The notes under the pieces are model-generated. The model was not told the DNA's origin. It searched no databases and saw only the letters and a program-made list of their open reading frames with translations. From Asterias amurensis (taxonomy: Eukaryota; Echinodermata; Asteroidea; Forcipulatida; Asteriidae): a DNA stretch of 64,000 nucleotides. Of the stretch, positions 1 through 10,044 are shown in pieces; position 1 is the stretch's first letter; every line of letters starts with the position of its first letter. The position numbers were made by a program, and so were the translations under genes. The stretch covers positions 11,952,335 through 12,016,334 of the forward strand of contig NC_092669.1 of NCBI RefSeq assembly GCF_032118995.1, given 5' to 3'.

Positions 1-58
1 TTTCCAAAATGTAACCACCTTTAATTCAAACTTTTGCTGTTTGTTTTTCCCACTGTAG

Positions 59-214
59 GAATCCTTGAAGAAACCTCGCCAGTCGCCACTGTGTACATCC
101 TTTCAAATAACACGGTTTTAGTCATCACCAACCATCAGAGCAAGAAGTCCTCAGCAGAGGAAAGTTCAAACTATGCGCTCTTATCTTGGAATTACTGCAA
201 TTAGGCTACTACTG
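59..214 (+). CDS. Terminal coding exon of an unrecognised gene
   Basis: A pyrimidine-rich tract ending in AG at 57-58 precedes an exon that ends at a GTGAGT donor after 214. In one frame it is open from 61 to a TAG at 202-204 and encodes 47 residues ending ...YALLSWNYCN; a second frame gives only about 20 residues before a stop. The stop lies 10 nt before the last intron, which is acceptable for a normal transcript, and a 3'UTR exon would follow at 1619. I do not recognise the family. The upstream exons lie left of the window. Seen: splice signals and frame. Inferred: that the longer frame is the coding one. Confidence 0.4.
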
Positions 215-286
215 GTGAGTTACACTCAAATCTTCTGCTTGCCAATTAATTTGATTGTTACAATGTTACCCAAGACTGTACATTAA

Positions 287-1231
287 TCCCAACCTCCACA
301 TTTTAGTTTTTTCTTTAACTGCCCCAATACGCACTTTAGCCTTACGTCCATCCCAACCTCCCCTTTTTGTCCATCTGAAACCGCCCCCAAGTTATACCCC
401 TCCTATTATTATTATTAGCCTTGTAACTCCATCCCAACCTCCCTCTTTTCAGTCCATCTAGAACCGCCCCAAGACATATGCCTTCTATTATTAGCCTTGT
501 ACTTCCATTCCAACCTCCCCTTTTCTGTCATTCTTGAACCGCCCCAAAAATATTCTACTTTAGCCTTGTACAATCCATCCCAGCCATCCCTTTCCTTCAA
601 TCTTGAACCGCCCTCAAGACGTACCCCCTTCTGGGACTTACTATTATTGTACTCTCATCAACAAAACCTCACCCTTTTTTGTCCATCTTAAATCGCCCCC
701 AAGATATACACCCTACCTTGTACTTCCATCTCAACCTCACCCTTTTCTTTCCATCTGGATCCGCCCCCAAGACGTAACACTTTTTATGACTGGCATTGTA
801 CAGTCCATCCCAACCTCCCCCTTTTCTGTCCATCTTGAACCGCCCCCAAGTTATACCCCTTCCACTATTAGCCGTGTACTTCCATCCCAACCTCCCCCTT
901 TTGTGTCAATCTTGAACCGCCCCCAAGGTATACCGCTTCTACTATTAGCCTAGTACAATCCATCACAACCTCCCCCTTTTCTGTCCATCTTGAACCGCCC
1001 CCAAAAAGTACCCCGTCTATTATTACCTTGTACTTCCATCCCAAAACTCCCCTTTTTTGTCATTCTTGAACCGCCCCAAGGTTTACCCCTTTACCAAGTA
1101 TTAGCCTAGTACAATCTATCCCAACCACTCACTTTTCTTTCCATCTTGAACCACATCCAAGATGTACCCATTAGCCCACGTACTTCCATCCCAACCTCCC
1201 CCTTTTCCACCTTTAACCGCCCCCAAGATGT
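287..1231. repeat. Minisatellite, about 75-80 bp unit, roughly 12 copies
   Basis: Tandem degenerate units each carry 'TCCATCCCAACCTCCCC', then 'TTTTCTGTCCATCTTGAACC', 'GCCCCCAAG', a short 'TATACCCCT' and 'ACTATTAGCCTTGTAC'. The array sits in the intron between the terminal coding exon and the putative 3'UTR exon. Pyrimidine bias leaves long meaningless open frames on both strands. Confidence 0.9.
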
Positions 1232-1618
1232 GTTTCAGTTCCATGTTGTGAAACAAATGAACAGCTCAGAGGCTTTCTTCTCAATTTCATTTTATTTTTT
1301 ATTTCAATAATCAAAAGTGAACTGTTATCCAAGAGCAAACACTTTCATAAAACAAACTTTAAAAGTACAACTAAGTAAACCCCTTATTTTATTAGACAAT
1401 GTTTTTACTTTTAAAAAACAATAATTCTACTTCAGAAACTATTAGTTTAATTTCAGCTGCTCACTTATAGGATAGGAAACTGTTTATAACATTGCCATTA
1501 TAGTTAAAAAATAGTATAATAAAAACAAAATAAGGTTAAATTTTGATATCGACTGTCAAACTTGATCAATGGCTCTTATAATTCATACAATTCTTGATTC
1601 TTTGATTTCTGTTTACAG

Positions 1619-2284
1619 GTTCATTAAGATGATGAGGAGCAGCAGTTTCCTCACAAGAGATGAACCAAGGCTGTGATGAGAACACTTAGATTGCAGCTTC
1701 ATCACGACTTCAAACACTTAATCATCCCTCTACTACAAGCTTCTCGTACTTCAACTTTGGACATTATTCAATACTAGGATATTAAGGTAGGCTTTTTGTT
1801 TTATTAATATGAATTGTAAAAAGGTTTGTTTACAAATACACAATGACTTCATCATGATGATACTTAAAGGGCCGTGTCACACAAGTCAATTTGCTGGCAA
1901 TTTTGAGTCGACTGCTCCAGTGCACACAAACAAAAACACTTTGATATCAAAGTATTTTTTCAAACATGGTTTCACCAAACCCTACATGTAAAAACTTAGA
2001 TGGCAATGTACTTTTCGTGTTGGGTATTGCCTGAAAGTGGTTGGCTATAAATCGTCTTGTGGGACATGGATCGTTTGCACTTATTGTAGTCCAGGTCCCA
2101 GGGGAACGCCAGGGATGTACAACAAACAAGTTCCCCCTGCTCGCCAAGGCAGCAGCGGGGCATGGCTTGGACTATCATCCCGATCCATCCCCGGCCATGT
2201 TCTCCGCTAGTTCTAGGCCCCCTACAATATTGTGCTTTAGACTCAAATACACTTCCTCTGAAAATGTTTTAAAATACAAATAAA
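1619..2284 (+). other. Putative 3'UTR exon with poly(A) signal
   Basis: An acceptor (TTTCTGTTTACAG) ends at 1618 and an AATAAA hexamer lies at 2279-2284. No convincing frame continues through, so this is best read as the 3' untranslated exon of the plus-strand gene ending at 204. The stretch 1232-1618 before it is plain AT-rich intron. Confidence 0.35.
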
Positions 2285-2606
2285 GTGTGCCAAAAAGCAA
2301 TGAGGTAAATTTGTTGAAGTCTTACACTTTGTAAACAGACCTTTACTTATAATCAGTCCTTTTATTGAGACTGTTGATGTAAGGTAGTTATTAATTGGTG
2401 CTGGCAGAAGAATATTTAAAGTTACTTGTGCCATTGCTGGCAAAGCGTACAACAGTCAACTTATGAGCAGAAAACACACAATAAATTGCAATGTCCACAT
2501 TTCTTATACTAATGCTAGCTGCAATATAAAGATGTGTTGCTAGAATTACTCTTACTCTGTCATGTGTCTTAATCCATTCTCTTGGAGAGTGGAGAGTGTA
2601 ACTTTC

Positions 2607-2741
2607 CTACAAAGACCGATACTTTTTCGGGTTAATGCGAACTCTCCAGCTCAGCTTTTTCATAGCAGTGTCGATTAAAGATAATTGCCGAGGAGTTTCT
2701 GCCTGGAATACTTCTCCTGAAGTCCTTCTGCCAGCACACAT
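2607..2741 (-). CDS. Last coding exon of an unrecognised minus-strand gene
   Basis: Reading the minus strand, TTTTACAG precedes 2741 and the frame runs 44 codons to a TAG at 2607-2609, ending ...VRINPKKYRSL. The entry phase is 0, matching the phase-0 donor of the exon at 3355-3448, which supports the pair. The C-terminus is basic (KKLSWRVRINPKKYR). No family recognised. The gene is convergent with the plus-strand gene ending near 2284. Confidence 0.5.
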   Translation of the reverse strand: MCAGRRTSGEVFQAETPRQLSLIDTAMKKLSWRVRINPKKYRSL

Positions 2742-2950
2742 CTGTAAAATAATTGGGATAACAATTAATTAGTTTAGTGTAGTATACAATAATGTATCTA
2801 TTTGATACTTTCAAAAGTGGCTCACAGGTATGGGTGTTTGACGTAGCTCTGTCAAAGATCACATCAAGTTTGTCTAGTTTAGATTTACACACCAACCCGC
2901 TGAACCGTTAAAATGTCAACAAGTTATTTTCAAGTCTAAGATTTTGTACC

Positions 2951-3371
2951 ATTCACACTTTCACTTCAACGGCACTTCTAGAAAGAAAAAGTTGAAACTG
3001 ACAAACAATAGTATCGATTGTTGGTATTAAAATTTGATTTTAGATTTTATCAAGTAGTAAACCACAAGGGAAACTGGCATTGTAAATTATATAAAATAAA
3101 GTGGGTTGAACAAAAGGACAAACTGATTAGAGCAGGGTTTGAACTGACTACCTGCTGATTAAAATATGCCGGCACACTTTCACTTCAACGGCACTTCTAG
3201 AAAGAAAAAGTTGAAAGTGACAAACAATAGTATCAATTGTTGGTATTAAGATTTGATTTTATCAAGTGTTAACCACAAGGGAAACTGGAAGTTTAAATTG
3301 TAAATAATTTGTTGTTGAACAACAAGACAAACTAACTAGAGCAGAAGTACTTACGGATAAATTATGCCGGC
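2951..3371. repeat. Two-copy tandem duplication, about 220 bp per unit
   Basis: The stretch starting 'CACACTTTCACTTCAACGGC' at about 2951 recurs at about 3173, and both copies run through 'AACCACAAGGGAAACTGG' to 'TATGCCGGCACAC'. The right copy overlaps the 3' edge of the exon at 3355-3448; the left copy has lost the ACTTAC (donor) sequence. 'AACCACAAGGGAAACTG' also occurs near 48880, so part of the unit is dispersed. Confidence 0.8.
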
Positions 3372-3448
3372 ACACAACTGAGTCATCCAGCCCTTTGTTG
3401 GCAGTCTCCCTCAAAATGTTTACTTTGGGTGCCAGTTCTTGTTTCAAC
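3355..3448 (-). CDS. Penultimate coding exon of the same unrecognised gene
   Basis: On the minus strand an acceptor (TTTCAG) leads into 3448 and a GTAAGT donor follows 3355. One leftover base completes a codon, then 31 codons read LKQELAPKVNILRETANKGL and on to ...CRHNLS, exiting in phase 0. It joins in frame to 2741-2607. The 3' edge lies at the end of a 220-bp tandem duplication (2951-3371), so the splice donor region has been copied. Further upstream exons were not found. Confidence 0.5.
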
Positions 3449-3776
3449 CTGAAATTATTTCAAATTATAAGACGATTAGTGTTTTTGATCACCAGTAAGC
3501 ATGTATCCTTGTATACATTGCCTATATTGTAACAATTATAAAGCAGAGAATGTATTAATATTTAGTAATTGTATTTAAACTTTTAAACTAATGGATCACC
3601 AATGTCAAGTTGTTGTAACAACAATGGTTCTTTTCAGAACAAACTTGTTATTGGATCAAAATTTTACTCTCATTTATTCAGAGAGAATTAACTATCTGAA
3701 ACTTAATACTCCATTAACTTTCAGATTAAAACACATCAGTTTTGTTGTTGATGGTGATACATTGGAGCTGAGCGAA

Positions 3777-4530
3777 TATTATTAGAACACCGGACTCAAG
3801 CTCTGTTGATGTTCTTTTTGAACAGCAGAGTGTGGGTTCAAGTCCCGGTCGAGACACTTGTGTCCTAAAGCAAGACACTTAACCATTATTGATAAGTAGT
3901 TCGAATGGATAAGAACACCGGACTCAAGCTCTGTCGCTGTTTCTTTTCAGCAGAGTGTGGGTTCGAGTCCCGGTCAAGACACTTGTGTCCTAAAGCAAGA
4001 CACTTAACCATTATTAATACCTAGTTGAATGGATAAGAACACCAGACTCAAGCTCTGTCGCTGTTTCTATTCAGCAGAGTGTGGGTTTGAGTCCCGGTCA
4101 AGACACTTGTGTCCTAAAGCAAGACACTTAACCATTATTGATAAGTAGTCGAATGGATAAGAACAGCGGCCTCAAGCTCTGTCGCTGTTTCATTGTTACA
4201 TTGGAGCCGAGCGAATATTAGAACACCGGACTCAAGCTCTGTTGCTGTTTCTATTCAGCAGAGTGTGGGTTCGAGTCCTGGTCAAGACACTTGTGTCCTA
4301 AAGCAAGACACTTAACACGTAGCCGAATGGATAAGAACACTGGACTCGAGCTCTGTCGCTGTTTCTATTTAGCAGAGTGTGGGTTCGAGTCCCGGTCAAG
4401 ACACTTGTGTTCTTAAGCAAGACACTTGTGTTCTAAAGCAAGACACTTAACCATTATTGATACGTAGTCGAGTTGTGTAAGAATATCGGACTCGAGCTCT
4501 GTCGCTGTTTCTATTCAGCAGAGTTTGTGT
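3777..4530 (+). repeat. Tandem array of a tRNA-SINE-like unit, about 120 bp, six or more copies
   Basis: Each unit contains 'GAATGGATAAGAACACCGG' (box A-like), 'GTGGGTTCGAGTCCCGG' (a good box B) and 'AAGACACTTAACCATTATTG'. Units start near 3784, 3905, 4022, 4145 (truncated), 4212, 4325 and 4470. The phrase 'ATTGGAGC(C/T)GAGCGAATATTA' precedes both the first and the fifth unit, so blocks of more than one unit were copied together. SINEs are normally dispersed; a head-to-tail array is unusual. Confidence 0.8.
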
Positions 4531-4554
4531 ACGACGCTTTTAATGACAAGTTCA

Positions 4555-5245
4555 AATGAAACTTCATTCTCTGAAATGATGTCTTTGCCCCACTTGCCAC
4601 TAGGCCCCCTCCCACCCCAAACAACTTGGCTACATAATATTGATATGAATCTTGTAGACATATAGAAATCCTTTGGTAGAGTTAAAGATGCTCAAAGATC
4701 GTGTATGATGTCTTTGTCCCCCCACTTGCCGTCCCCCATCCCTCCCTGCCCACACCACAAACGTTGTAACAACTTGGCAACTCAATAATGTTATGAATCT
4801 TGTAAATTACGTACAGTTAGAAATCCTTTGGTAGAGTTTTAGATGCTAAAAAGATCGTGTAAAATGATACGTTTGCTCTCCCCCCCCCCCCACTTGCCAC
4901 CCCCTCCCCTCCCTCCCCACTCTCTGGTTCCTCCACAAACGTTGTAAACAACTTGGCTACTCAATATTGTTATGAATCTTGTAAATTACTCACAGATAGA
5001 AGTCCTTTGGTAGAGTTTTAGATGCTCAAAGATCGTGTAAAATGATGTCTTTGGCCCAAGATGGTGTTACTGTAAAATGATATCTTTGACCCCACTTGCC
5101 ACCCCTCCCCACACCCTCCCCAATCTCTGGTTACTCCACAAACGTTGTAAACAACTTGGCTACTCAATATTGTTATGAATCTTGTAAATTACTCACAGTT
5201 AGAGATCTTTTAGTAGAGTTTTAGATGCTCAAAGATCGTGTACTT
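4555..5245. repeat. Tandem repeat, about 170 bp unit, four copies
   Basis: Units share 'AAATGATGTCTTTG', a C-rich 'CCCCCCACTTGCCACCCC', 'CACAAACGTTGTAAACAACT', 'TATTGTTATGAATCTTG' and 'GGTAGAGTTTTAGATGCT'. The array directly follows the SINE-like array. Confidence 0.85.
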
Positions 5246-5249
5246 TGTA

Positions 5250-6220
5250 CTCAAATGCTCAGGACATGTTGTTTACATATGGCAACCGTCTATGTCTAGT
5301 TCCCAGTCTCTAAGAAGTAGTAATACAGGTAGTGATGGGTGTCTGACTATTTTTTCCTTTGATATTTACTGGAAAAATATACGTGAATAAGTGTTCGTTT
5401 TTATAGTTTTTTCGTTGAAAATGAGTTGTTTTTGACTCGCAATGTATGTAAAGTGTTCTAATTGTCTTAGAATTGGTAAAAAATGTACAATAATTGGAAA
5501 TACCGATGTACGAAAATGCGTTAGGTGTAGTATGTATTGTTATTGTAAGTTGAACCGTAGGGCTGTACGCCTATACACATTGTTAAAGTCAATTAAGATG
5601 CATTTAAAGGCCGTTTTTTGAGTTAAGTTGTATATTTTGGATGAACTTTGAAGTAGAAAAGGTTTAGATTGCTGTAGTACAACGGTGTGAGCAGTGTGAA
5701 GGTGTTTAGAAGTAATTTGGGGACGTTTTAGTGAGGTAAATCGTAATGAAATTATGAGTTTGACGACTTTTTGCACTTATAATTTTTTTTTTTTTCACCG
5801 ATTTTGACCAAAATTAACGAGCGTACGTTTGAAGCGATTTTAAGAAAATGATTTTCCAAAAATGCGTAAAAAATACAAGTTTTTTGTAAAAAAAACTTTT
5901 CTACCAACTTTTTTCACCAAAATTAACGAGCGTGCGTTTCAGGCGATTTTAAAATTTTGAATCACCGTTAAAAAAAAAAATAACGGTGATTTTTTTTTTT
6001 TTTTTTTCCCAAAAATGAGATTTTATTGAAAAAATCTTGCCTCCCTCTCCCCCACTCTTCCCGGTGCCGCCTCCCCCTCTCTCTCTCTGGTCCCGGTGTG
6101 GTCCCCTCCTCGTGGTGCCGCCTCCGTGTTACCTCCTGCTGCTGCGTCTCCTGTCCGGGCGTCGGGTACCTTTCATGTTCCTGTGGAAGAAACGTGGGTT
6201 ATTTCTTTATTTCGCTTACC
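5250..6220. other. Intergenic AT-rich stretch with a short hairpin
   Basis: Apart from the small ORF at 5442-5621 I see no gene. 'CCAAAATTAACGAGCGT' occurs twice (about 5809 and 5920), showing a short direct duplication. 'ATCACCGTTA', an A run and 'TAACGGTGAT' at 5961-5990 form a small perfect hairpin. 6060-6180 is a pyrimidine-rich tract with no supported coding content. Confidence 0.5.
5442..5621 (+). CDS. Hypothetical 59-aa cysteine-rich ORF
   Basis: ATG at 5442 opens a frame of 59 codons to TGA at 5619-5621. It contains C-X2-C-X6-C, ten residues, then C-X2-C-X3-C-X-C, followed by a basic tail (KLNRRAVR). The spacing resembles a zinc-binding knuckle and partly a Zn2Cys6 cluster, but no family is recognised. 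Flanks are AT-rich with no splice or promoter evidence. It may be chance or a remnant of a mobile-element protein. Confidence 0.2.
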   Translation: MYVKCSNCLRIGKKCTIIGNTDVRKCVRCSMYCYCKLNRRAVRLYTLLKSIKMHLKAVF

Positions 6221-6224
6221 TCAT

Positions 6225-6296
6225 GGTCCGTGCCGGGGCTCGAACCTCTCACCTTGTCCTCGCGAAACTGTAACCTTAACCACTAGGCCACAACGA
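6225..6296 (-). repeat. tRNA-derived SINE head or tRNA pseudogene
   Basis: On the minus strand 'TGGCCTAGTGGTTAAGG' (box A) and 'GGTTCGAGCCCCGG' (box B) are spaced as in a tRNA, but the sequences that should form the acceptor stem do not pair. It is therefore a tRNA-derived repeat rather than a functional tRNA. Confidence 0.5.
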
Positions 6297-6299
6297 TGA

Positions 6300-7756
6300 C
6301 TGTACAGATCATACATTTTTTGGAGTGATGAATATTACACAACCACCTATGCGTTATATATTTACGGGAATAAATAATTAAATAGCCCCCTCTGTTGGTC
6401 AAAAATTAATTAAGTAGCCCCCTCTGTTGGTCAAGATTGTCCAGTGTGTAATAAAAAACCTTGTTACTGTTATAAAAAAAAAAAGTTTTGCCAATCAGTT
6501 ATTTAAGGAGTCTAATTTAGTGTACATAAAGTTTACCCTTTTCATAGCTTCTATAATTAAGCCCAAATATTTTTACCCACCATTTTAAAATATTATAACA
6601 TTTAAAACAAAGACGCTTATTAAAAAAGAACACCTGGCACACTTTCTTTTATTAAATTCATGCCCCCTTATTTTTTATTGGAACATATATAAAAAACAAT
6701 AAAACATTTTAATAATAATAATAGACAATATTTAATACAAATTATTTGTCAAAATATCACTTTGTGACAATTAATAAAATTACGAGATAAAACTCACAAT
6801 AAACTAGTGCAGTAATATTAATAATAATAATAAACAAGACTAGTAAAGCGCATTTTACAAGATACAGTGCGCTGGTAAGAGAGCTACGAAAAAGTAAGTT
6901 TACAAGTAAGACAATCTATTAAACAAGAATGACTCTATATATAGGCCAGAAAGTTTTTTTTTCAACGCTAAGGTTGAAAACTCACAATTAAAGTGAAAGA
7001 AATAAAAAATGCCTTAAATTTTGACATTACAAATTAAATATAAATATTTAATTTTTAAAGTCAAAATGTAAGGTATATTTTATTCCATATAATATATATA
7101 TATATTTATCCTCTCGGTTAATTGTCCTGCCTCCAAATTACAAAAACTTTAAACACTCGAATTTCTAATTCCAACATTACAGAATTTTGTCCTCTAGGTT
7201 TTCAGTTTACTGTAAAAGATGCTAAGTCAGATTTTTGACCCCAAACATTAAAAAATAATTTTTTTTGATTGAATGGTATTTCAAAGAGTATCCGCTCTAA
7301 CGAAAAAAGGTTTAACTTTTACTTTTAATGGTCAGGAACCATGAAAACAATTTAAAACGTTTCTTATAAAACACATAAGAATTGGTCACGTGATATATTG
7401 TTGGGATCCCGACAAAATCTAATTTTGAGCACTTTATTTCACTGCTACTAATAATTGGCAGACTTTTTCGAGCAATGGCTCAAATGAAAGCTTGTAACTT
7501 TCTCCACCCCCATCAAAATACCTATTGAATTTTAAATCAAAATTTTGGGGTCAAATCGATCAAATATCTGACATAGCATCTTTAAACATTATTTTCAGCA
7601 GGCAAACACATAATTGCTTAATTGTAGGGGTAACGACCCAAATCAACTATGTAGAACTTTCCAGATGTTTTTCAGACATGTTTCTTCAAAATCAGTATGT
7701 TTTCAAACTAAATTTATAAGATGGCCTTTTTTTATCCTGCAATCCTGTATCAAACC
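6300..7756. other. AT-rich intergenic stretch, no gene seen
   Basis: Contains a duplicated 'TAGCCCCCTCTGTTGGTCAA' (about 6383 and 6415), an imperfect palindrome around 7012-7073 and a short AT microsatellite near 7090. No exon-like frame with splice signals was found. Confidence 0.4.
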
Positions 7757-8102
7757 TTTAAAGGCACTGGACTTTTTTGGTAATTGTCAAAGACCAGTCT
7801 TCCCCCTTGGTGTATCTCAACATGCACAAATAAACAAACCTGTGAAAATTTGAACTCAATTTGTTCATTGAAGTTAGGAGGGAATAATGAAAGAAAAAAA
7901 CACCCCTGTCACACGAAGTTGTGTGCTTTCAGATGCTTGATTTCGAGACCTCACGCGTGAGGTCTAAAAAGGAATTTAACTATTTTGCTGAGAAATTACT
8001 TCTTTCTCAAAAACTACGATATTTCAGAGGAAGCAGTTTCTCACAATGTTTTATGCTAACAATTATCTTGAGTAATTACTAATAGTGTCCAGTGCCTTTA
8101 AG
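7757..8102. repeat. MITE family A, copy 1
   Basis: Near-complete copy, ends 'TTTAAAGGCACTGGAC' and 'GTCCAGTGCCTTTAA'. Family A has TTAA at both ends, about 25-30 bp terminal inverted repeats (TTAAAGGCAGTGGACACTAT) and a short central palindrome 'GATTTCGAGACCTCA'. No coding capacity; the non-autonomous TTAA-target class (piggyBac- or Kolobok-like) is an inference. Confidence 0.85.
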
Positions 8103-8735
8103 ATAAACAAAGCATTTATCCGCATTTTTTTCGGTGTCAAGTTATGCCCATCATTAAGTTTGAATCTTGTTAAAATTTTCAACAAATAATTAGTGGTCAC
8201 ACTCGAGCTGAATGATAGTTCTGCTTTGGCCAAAAAACAAAACAAAATACCAGTTTTAACACGGGTCCTCATGCAACAATAAAATAAGTTTGGTGGGTTA
8301 ATCTGAAGAATTTGTGGCCTGTTTGATTTGAAAAATGGTTTCTTTTTCTTCAAATTGGTCCAAACAAAGAGGTAGCAATTTTTCCTACATATTATAATAA
8401 TAACAATAATAATAGTTCCATACCTCAAGGCACAATACACTAATCAAATAATTTGGCCAAATAACAATAACGTCATGTTCTTCATAACAAATGGGCAACA
8501 TTTTTTTATTTTTTTTTATTTGGCCAAACAAAAAGATAGTCATGTTTAATGTATCCTGTAATAACAAGGCGCGTACGGTAGTTTGAGAAAAAAGAAGAAG
8601 TTTTTGTTTGAATGGTTTAAGCCTGCAGTGCCACATACATTTTACCCTTGTTCGGTGTAATAGGAAACATTATTATATTTTTGTTTGGCCCAACTATACA
8701 GTTTTCCCAACATCCAAAATTCTATTCCTTCCAAT

Positions 8736-8782
8736 TCACAAAGTAGCCTTGATTTCTACACCCTTGACAGCAGCAGCGAAAC
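8736..8782 (-). CDS. Alternative terminal exon, copy 1
   Basis: Minus-strand acceptor CACGTAG leads to GT + FAAAVKGVEIKATL and a TGA at 8736-8738. It is a duplicate of the exon at 9106-9167: 'GCTGTCAAGGGTGT' is identical, with D/A and V/I substitutions and a shortened end (six residues fewer). Entry phase matches the exon at 9897-10044. It may be an alternative last exon or a decaying copy. Confidence 0.4.
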
Positions 8783-9105
8783 CTACGTGGTTTCTTTTTC
8801 ACAGTTGGACCAAGCAAACAGGTAGCCTACTTCCCACATTACACTAGTTTGATAGTTTGGGCCAAACAAACATAATAATAATGTTACACTGAATTTGGGT
8901 AACAGGTGGGCAACATTAAAAATTGTTTAAAAAAAAAAGGTGGGCTATACAAAAATAAAGTTTTGTTTCACATTACACTGAAAAAGGGTAAGTAAACAAA
9001 AGTATAGTAATTTTCCAATATTTTGATATATACCCATTGTGAAAACATTATTATATTTTTGTTTGGCCAATCAATCCTTACTCAAAAATAGTATTTTTTT
9101 CCAAA

Positions 9106-9167
9106 TTACAAAGCAGGTTTTTTATACTCAGCCTTAACTTCCACACCCTTGACAGCATCAGCAAAAC
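9106..9167 (-). CDS. Alternative terminal exon, copy 2
   Basis: Minus-strand acceptor CCTGTGCAG precedes GT + FADAVKGVEVKAEYKKPAL and a TAA at 9106-9108. Spliced to 9897-10044 it gives ...LMKDGPGFADAVKGVEVKAE... in frame. The duplicated relative at 8736-8782 keeps the frame, with some synonymous differences, which argues for real coding sequence. This is my preferred last exon. Confidence 0.45.
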
Positions 9168-9250
9168 CTGCACAGGTTGTTCACTCGATCAAGTTTGGAG
9201 TAGTATTTGCCAATAAAGATGTCACAGAGGATCCAAAAAGCGCCAAGGGG

Positions 9251-9312
9251 TTAAGGGATGTCCATTCTGATGAATCCACTCAGAGGCAAAGTGTCTCTCA
9301 TATCTCGGTTTC
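9251..9312 (-). CDS. Third candidate terminal exon
   Basis: Minus-strand acceptor GCATTTTAG precedes an exon that, in the phase set by the exon at 9897-10044, reads GNRDMRDTLPLSGFIRMDIP and stops at a TAA at 9251-9253. Unrelated to the duplicated pair. A different frame also stays open for about 29 codons, so the assignment is uncertain. Confidence 0.35.
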
Positions 9313-9896
9313 CTAAAATGCAAGACGAGAAGAAGATCATTATTTCATCAGATACACCAGAAGTTGACCAAAGAGTAAATGTCAAAGTACATACCAGCTC
9401 TGTTCAGAGCCACAACGGGATTCAAACAAACTGATGAAATCTACTCAAAAAAACTTAAAGTAATTTCCTAAGACAACTGTGCAAGAAGAACACTAAGTAT
9501 GCCAAACAAAACTATGGGCCAAACAGAAATAAAGTTATGTTTCCCATTATAATGAAAAAGGTTAGTACACAGGTGGACAAAACCTTTTCACTTTTTTTTT
9601 TTTTAAAGTTTGGCCAGACAAATAAAAAGTCATGTTTCCAAATACAACCTAAGGTAGTAGGTTGGTGGGCAAAATATTTTTATTTTTTTTACAGTTGGGC
9701 TAAACAAGGTAGCCACGCTTCCAAATCATACTAATTGATGGTTTGGCAATAAAAAGAAGTTCAGTGTTACTTTCACAAACAGGAAAACAAGGCATTTGTT
9801 CCATTACACCAAGGCTAAGACTAGGGTAAACAGTGTAGCCTCTGTAGTCTTTGTGTTATTCCACTTCCAGGCCCATAAACAAAATCTCAAGCTTAC

Positions 9897-10044
9897 CAGG
9901 TCCATCTTTCATAAGTTTAGGTTGGGTGAGTCCATTGTACTCTCTCAGTCTTAGTCTCTCTGAAGCATTACAAGTCAGATAAGATGGATGGATCTGTGTG
10001 AAGATGCTCTCCTTGATCTTGTTGAAAGCCTTAAGTAGCAACTC
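9897..10044 (-). CDS. Internal exon of an unrecognised minus-strand gene
   Basis: The minus strand shows an acceptor (TTGTGTAG) before 10044 and a GTAAGC donor after 9897. In phase 0 it encodes 49 residues beginning ELLLKAFNKIKESIFTQIHP and ending ...GLTQPKLMKDGP, with one base carried over. The start is helical and charged; codon use looks coding. Three downstream exons (9251-9312, 9106-9167, 8736-8782) accept this phase. I do not recognise the family. A start exon may lie at 10830-10867, but an exon between would be needed because phases differ. Confidence 0.5.

Larger units (their letters stand above)
8330..9840. repeat. Degenerate repeat array with 'TTGGCCAAACAAA' motif
   Basis: The words 'TTTGTTTGGCCAA' or its complement, 'AAGTCATGTTTCCCATTACA' and 'GGTGGGCAACAT' recur at irregular 70-110 bp steps. 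A larger unit of about 385 bp is duplicated (about 8640-8790 against 9030-9170) and carries a terminal exon in each copy. Confidence 0.6.

Noticed and set aside
603-953. 116-codon plus-strand frame and minus-strand partners
   Set aside because: Produced by the pyrimidine-rich minisatellite; the peptide is periodic and follows the DNA repeat.
3777-4530. CRISPR-like repeat-spacer array
   Set aside because: Whole units are alike, with no short repeat and unique spacer structure; eukaryotic context.
6225-6296. Functional tRNA gene on the minus strand
   Set aside because: Boxes A and B are present but the acceptor stem does not pair; treated as a tRNA-derived repeat.
8063-8440. 125-codon minus-strand frame
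   Set aside because: Spans the end of a MITE and an AT-rich degenerate repeat; no coding signature.
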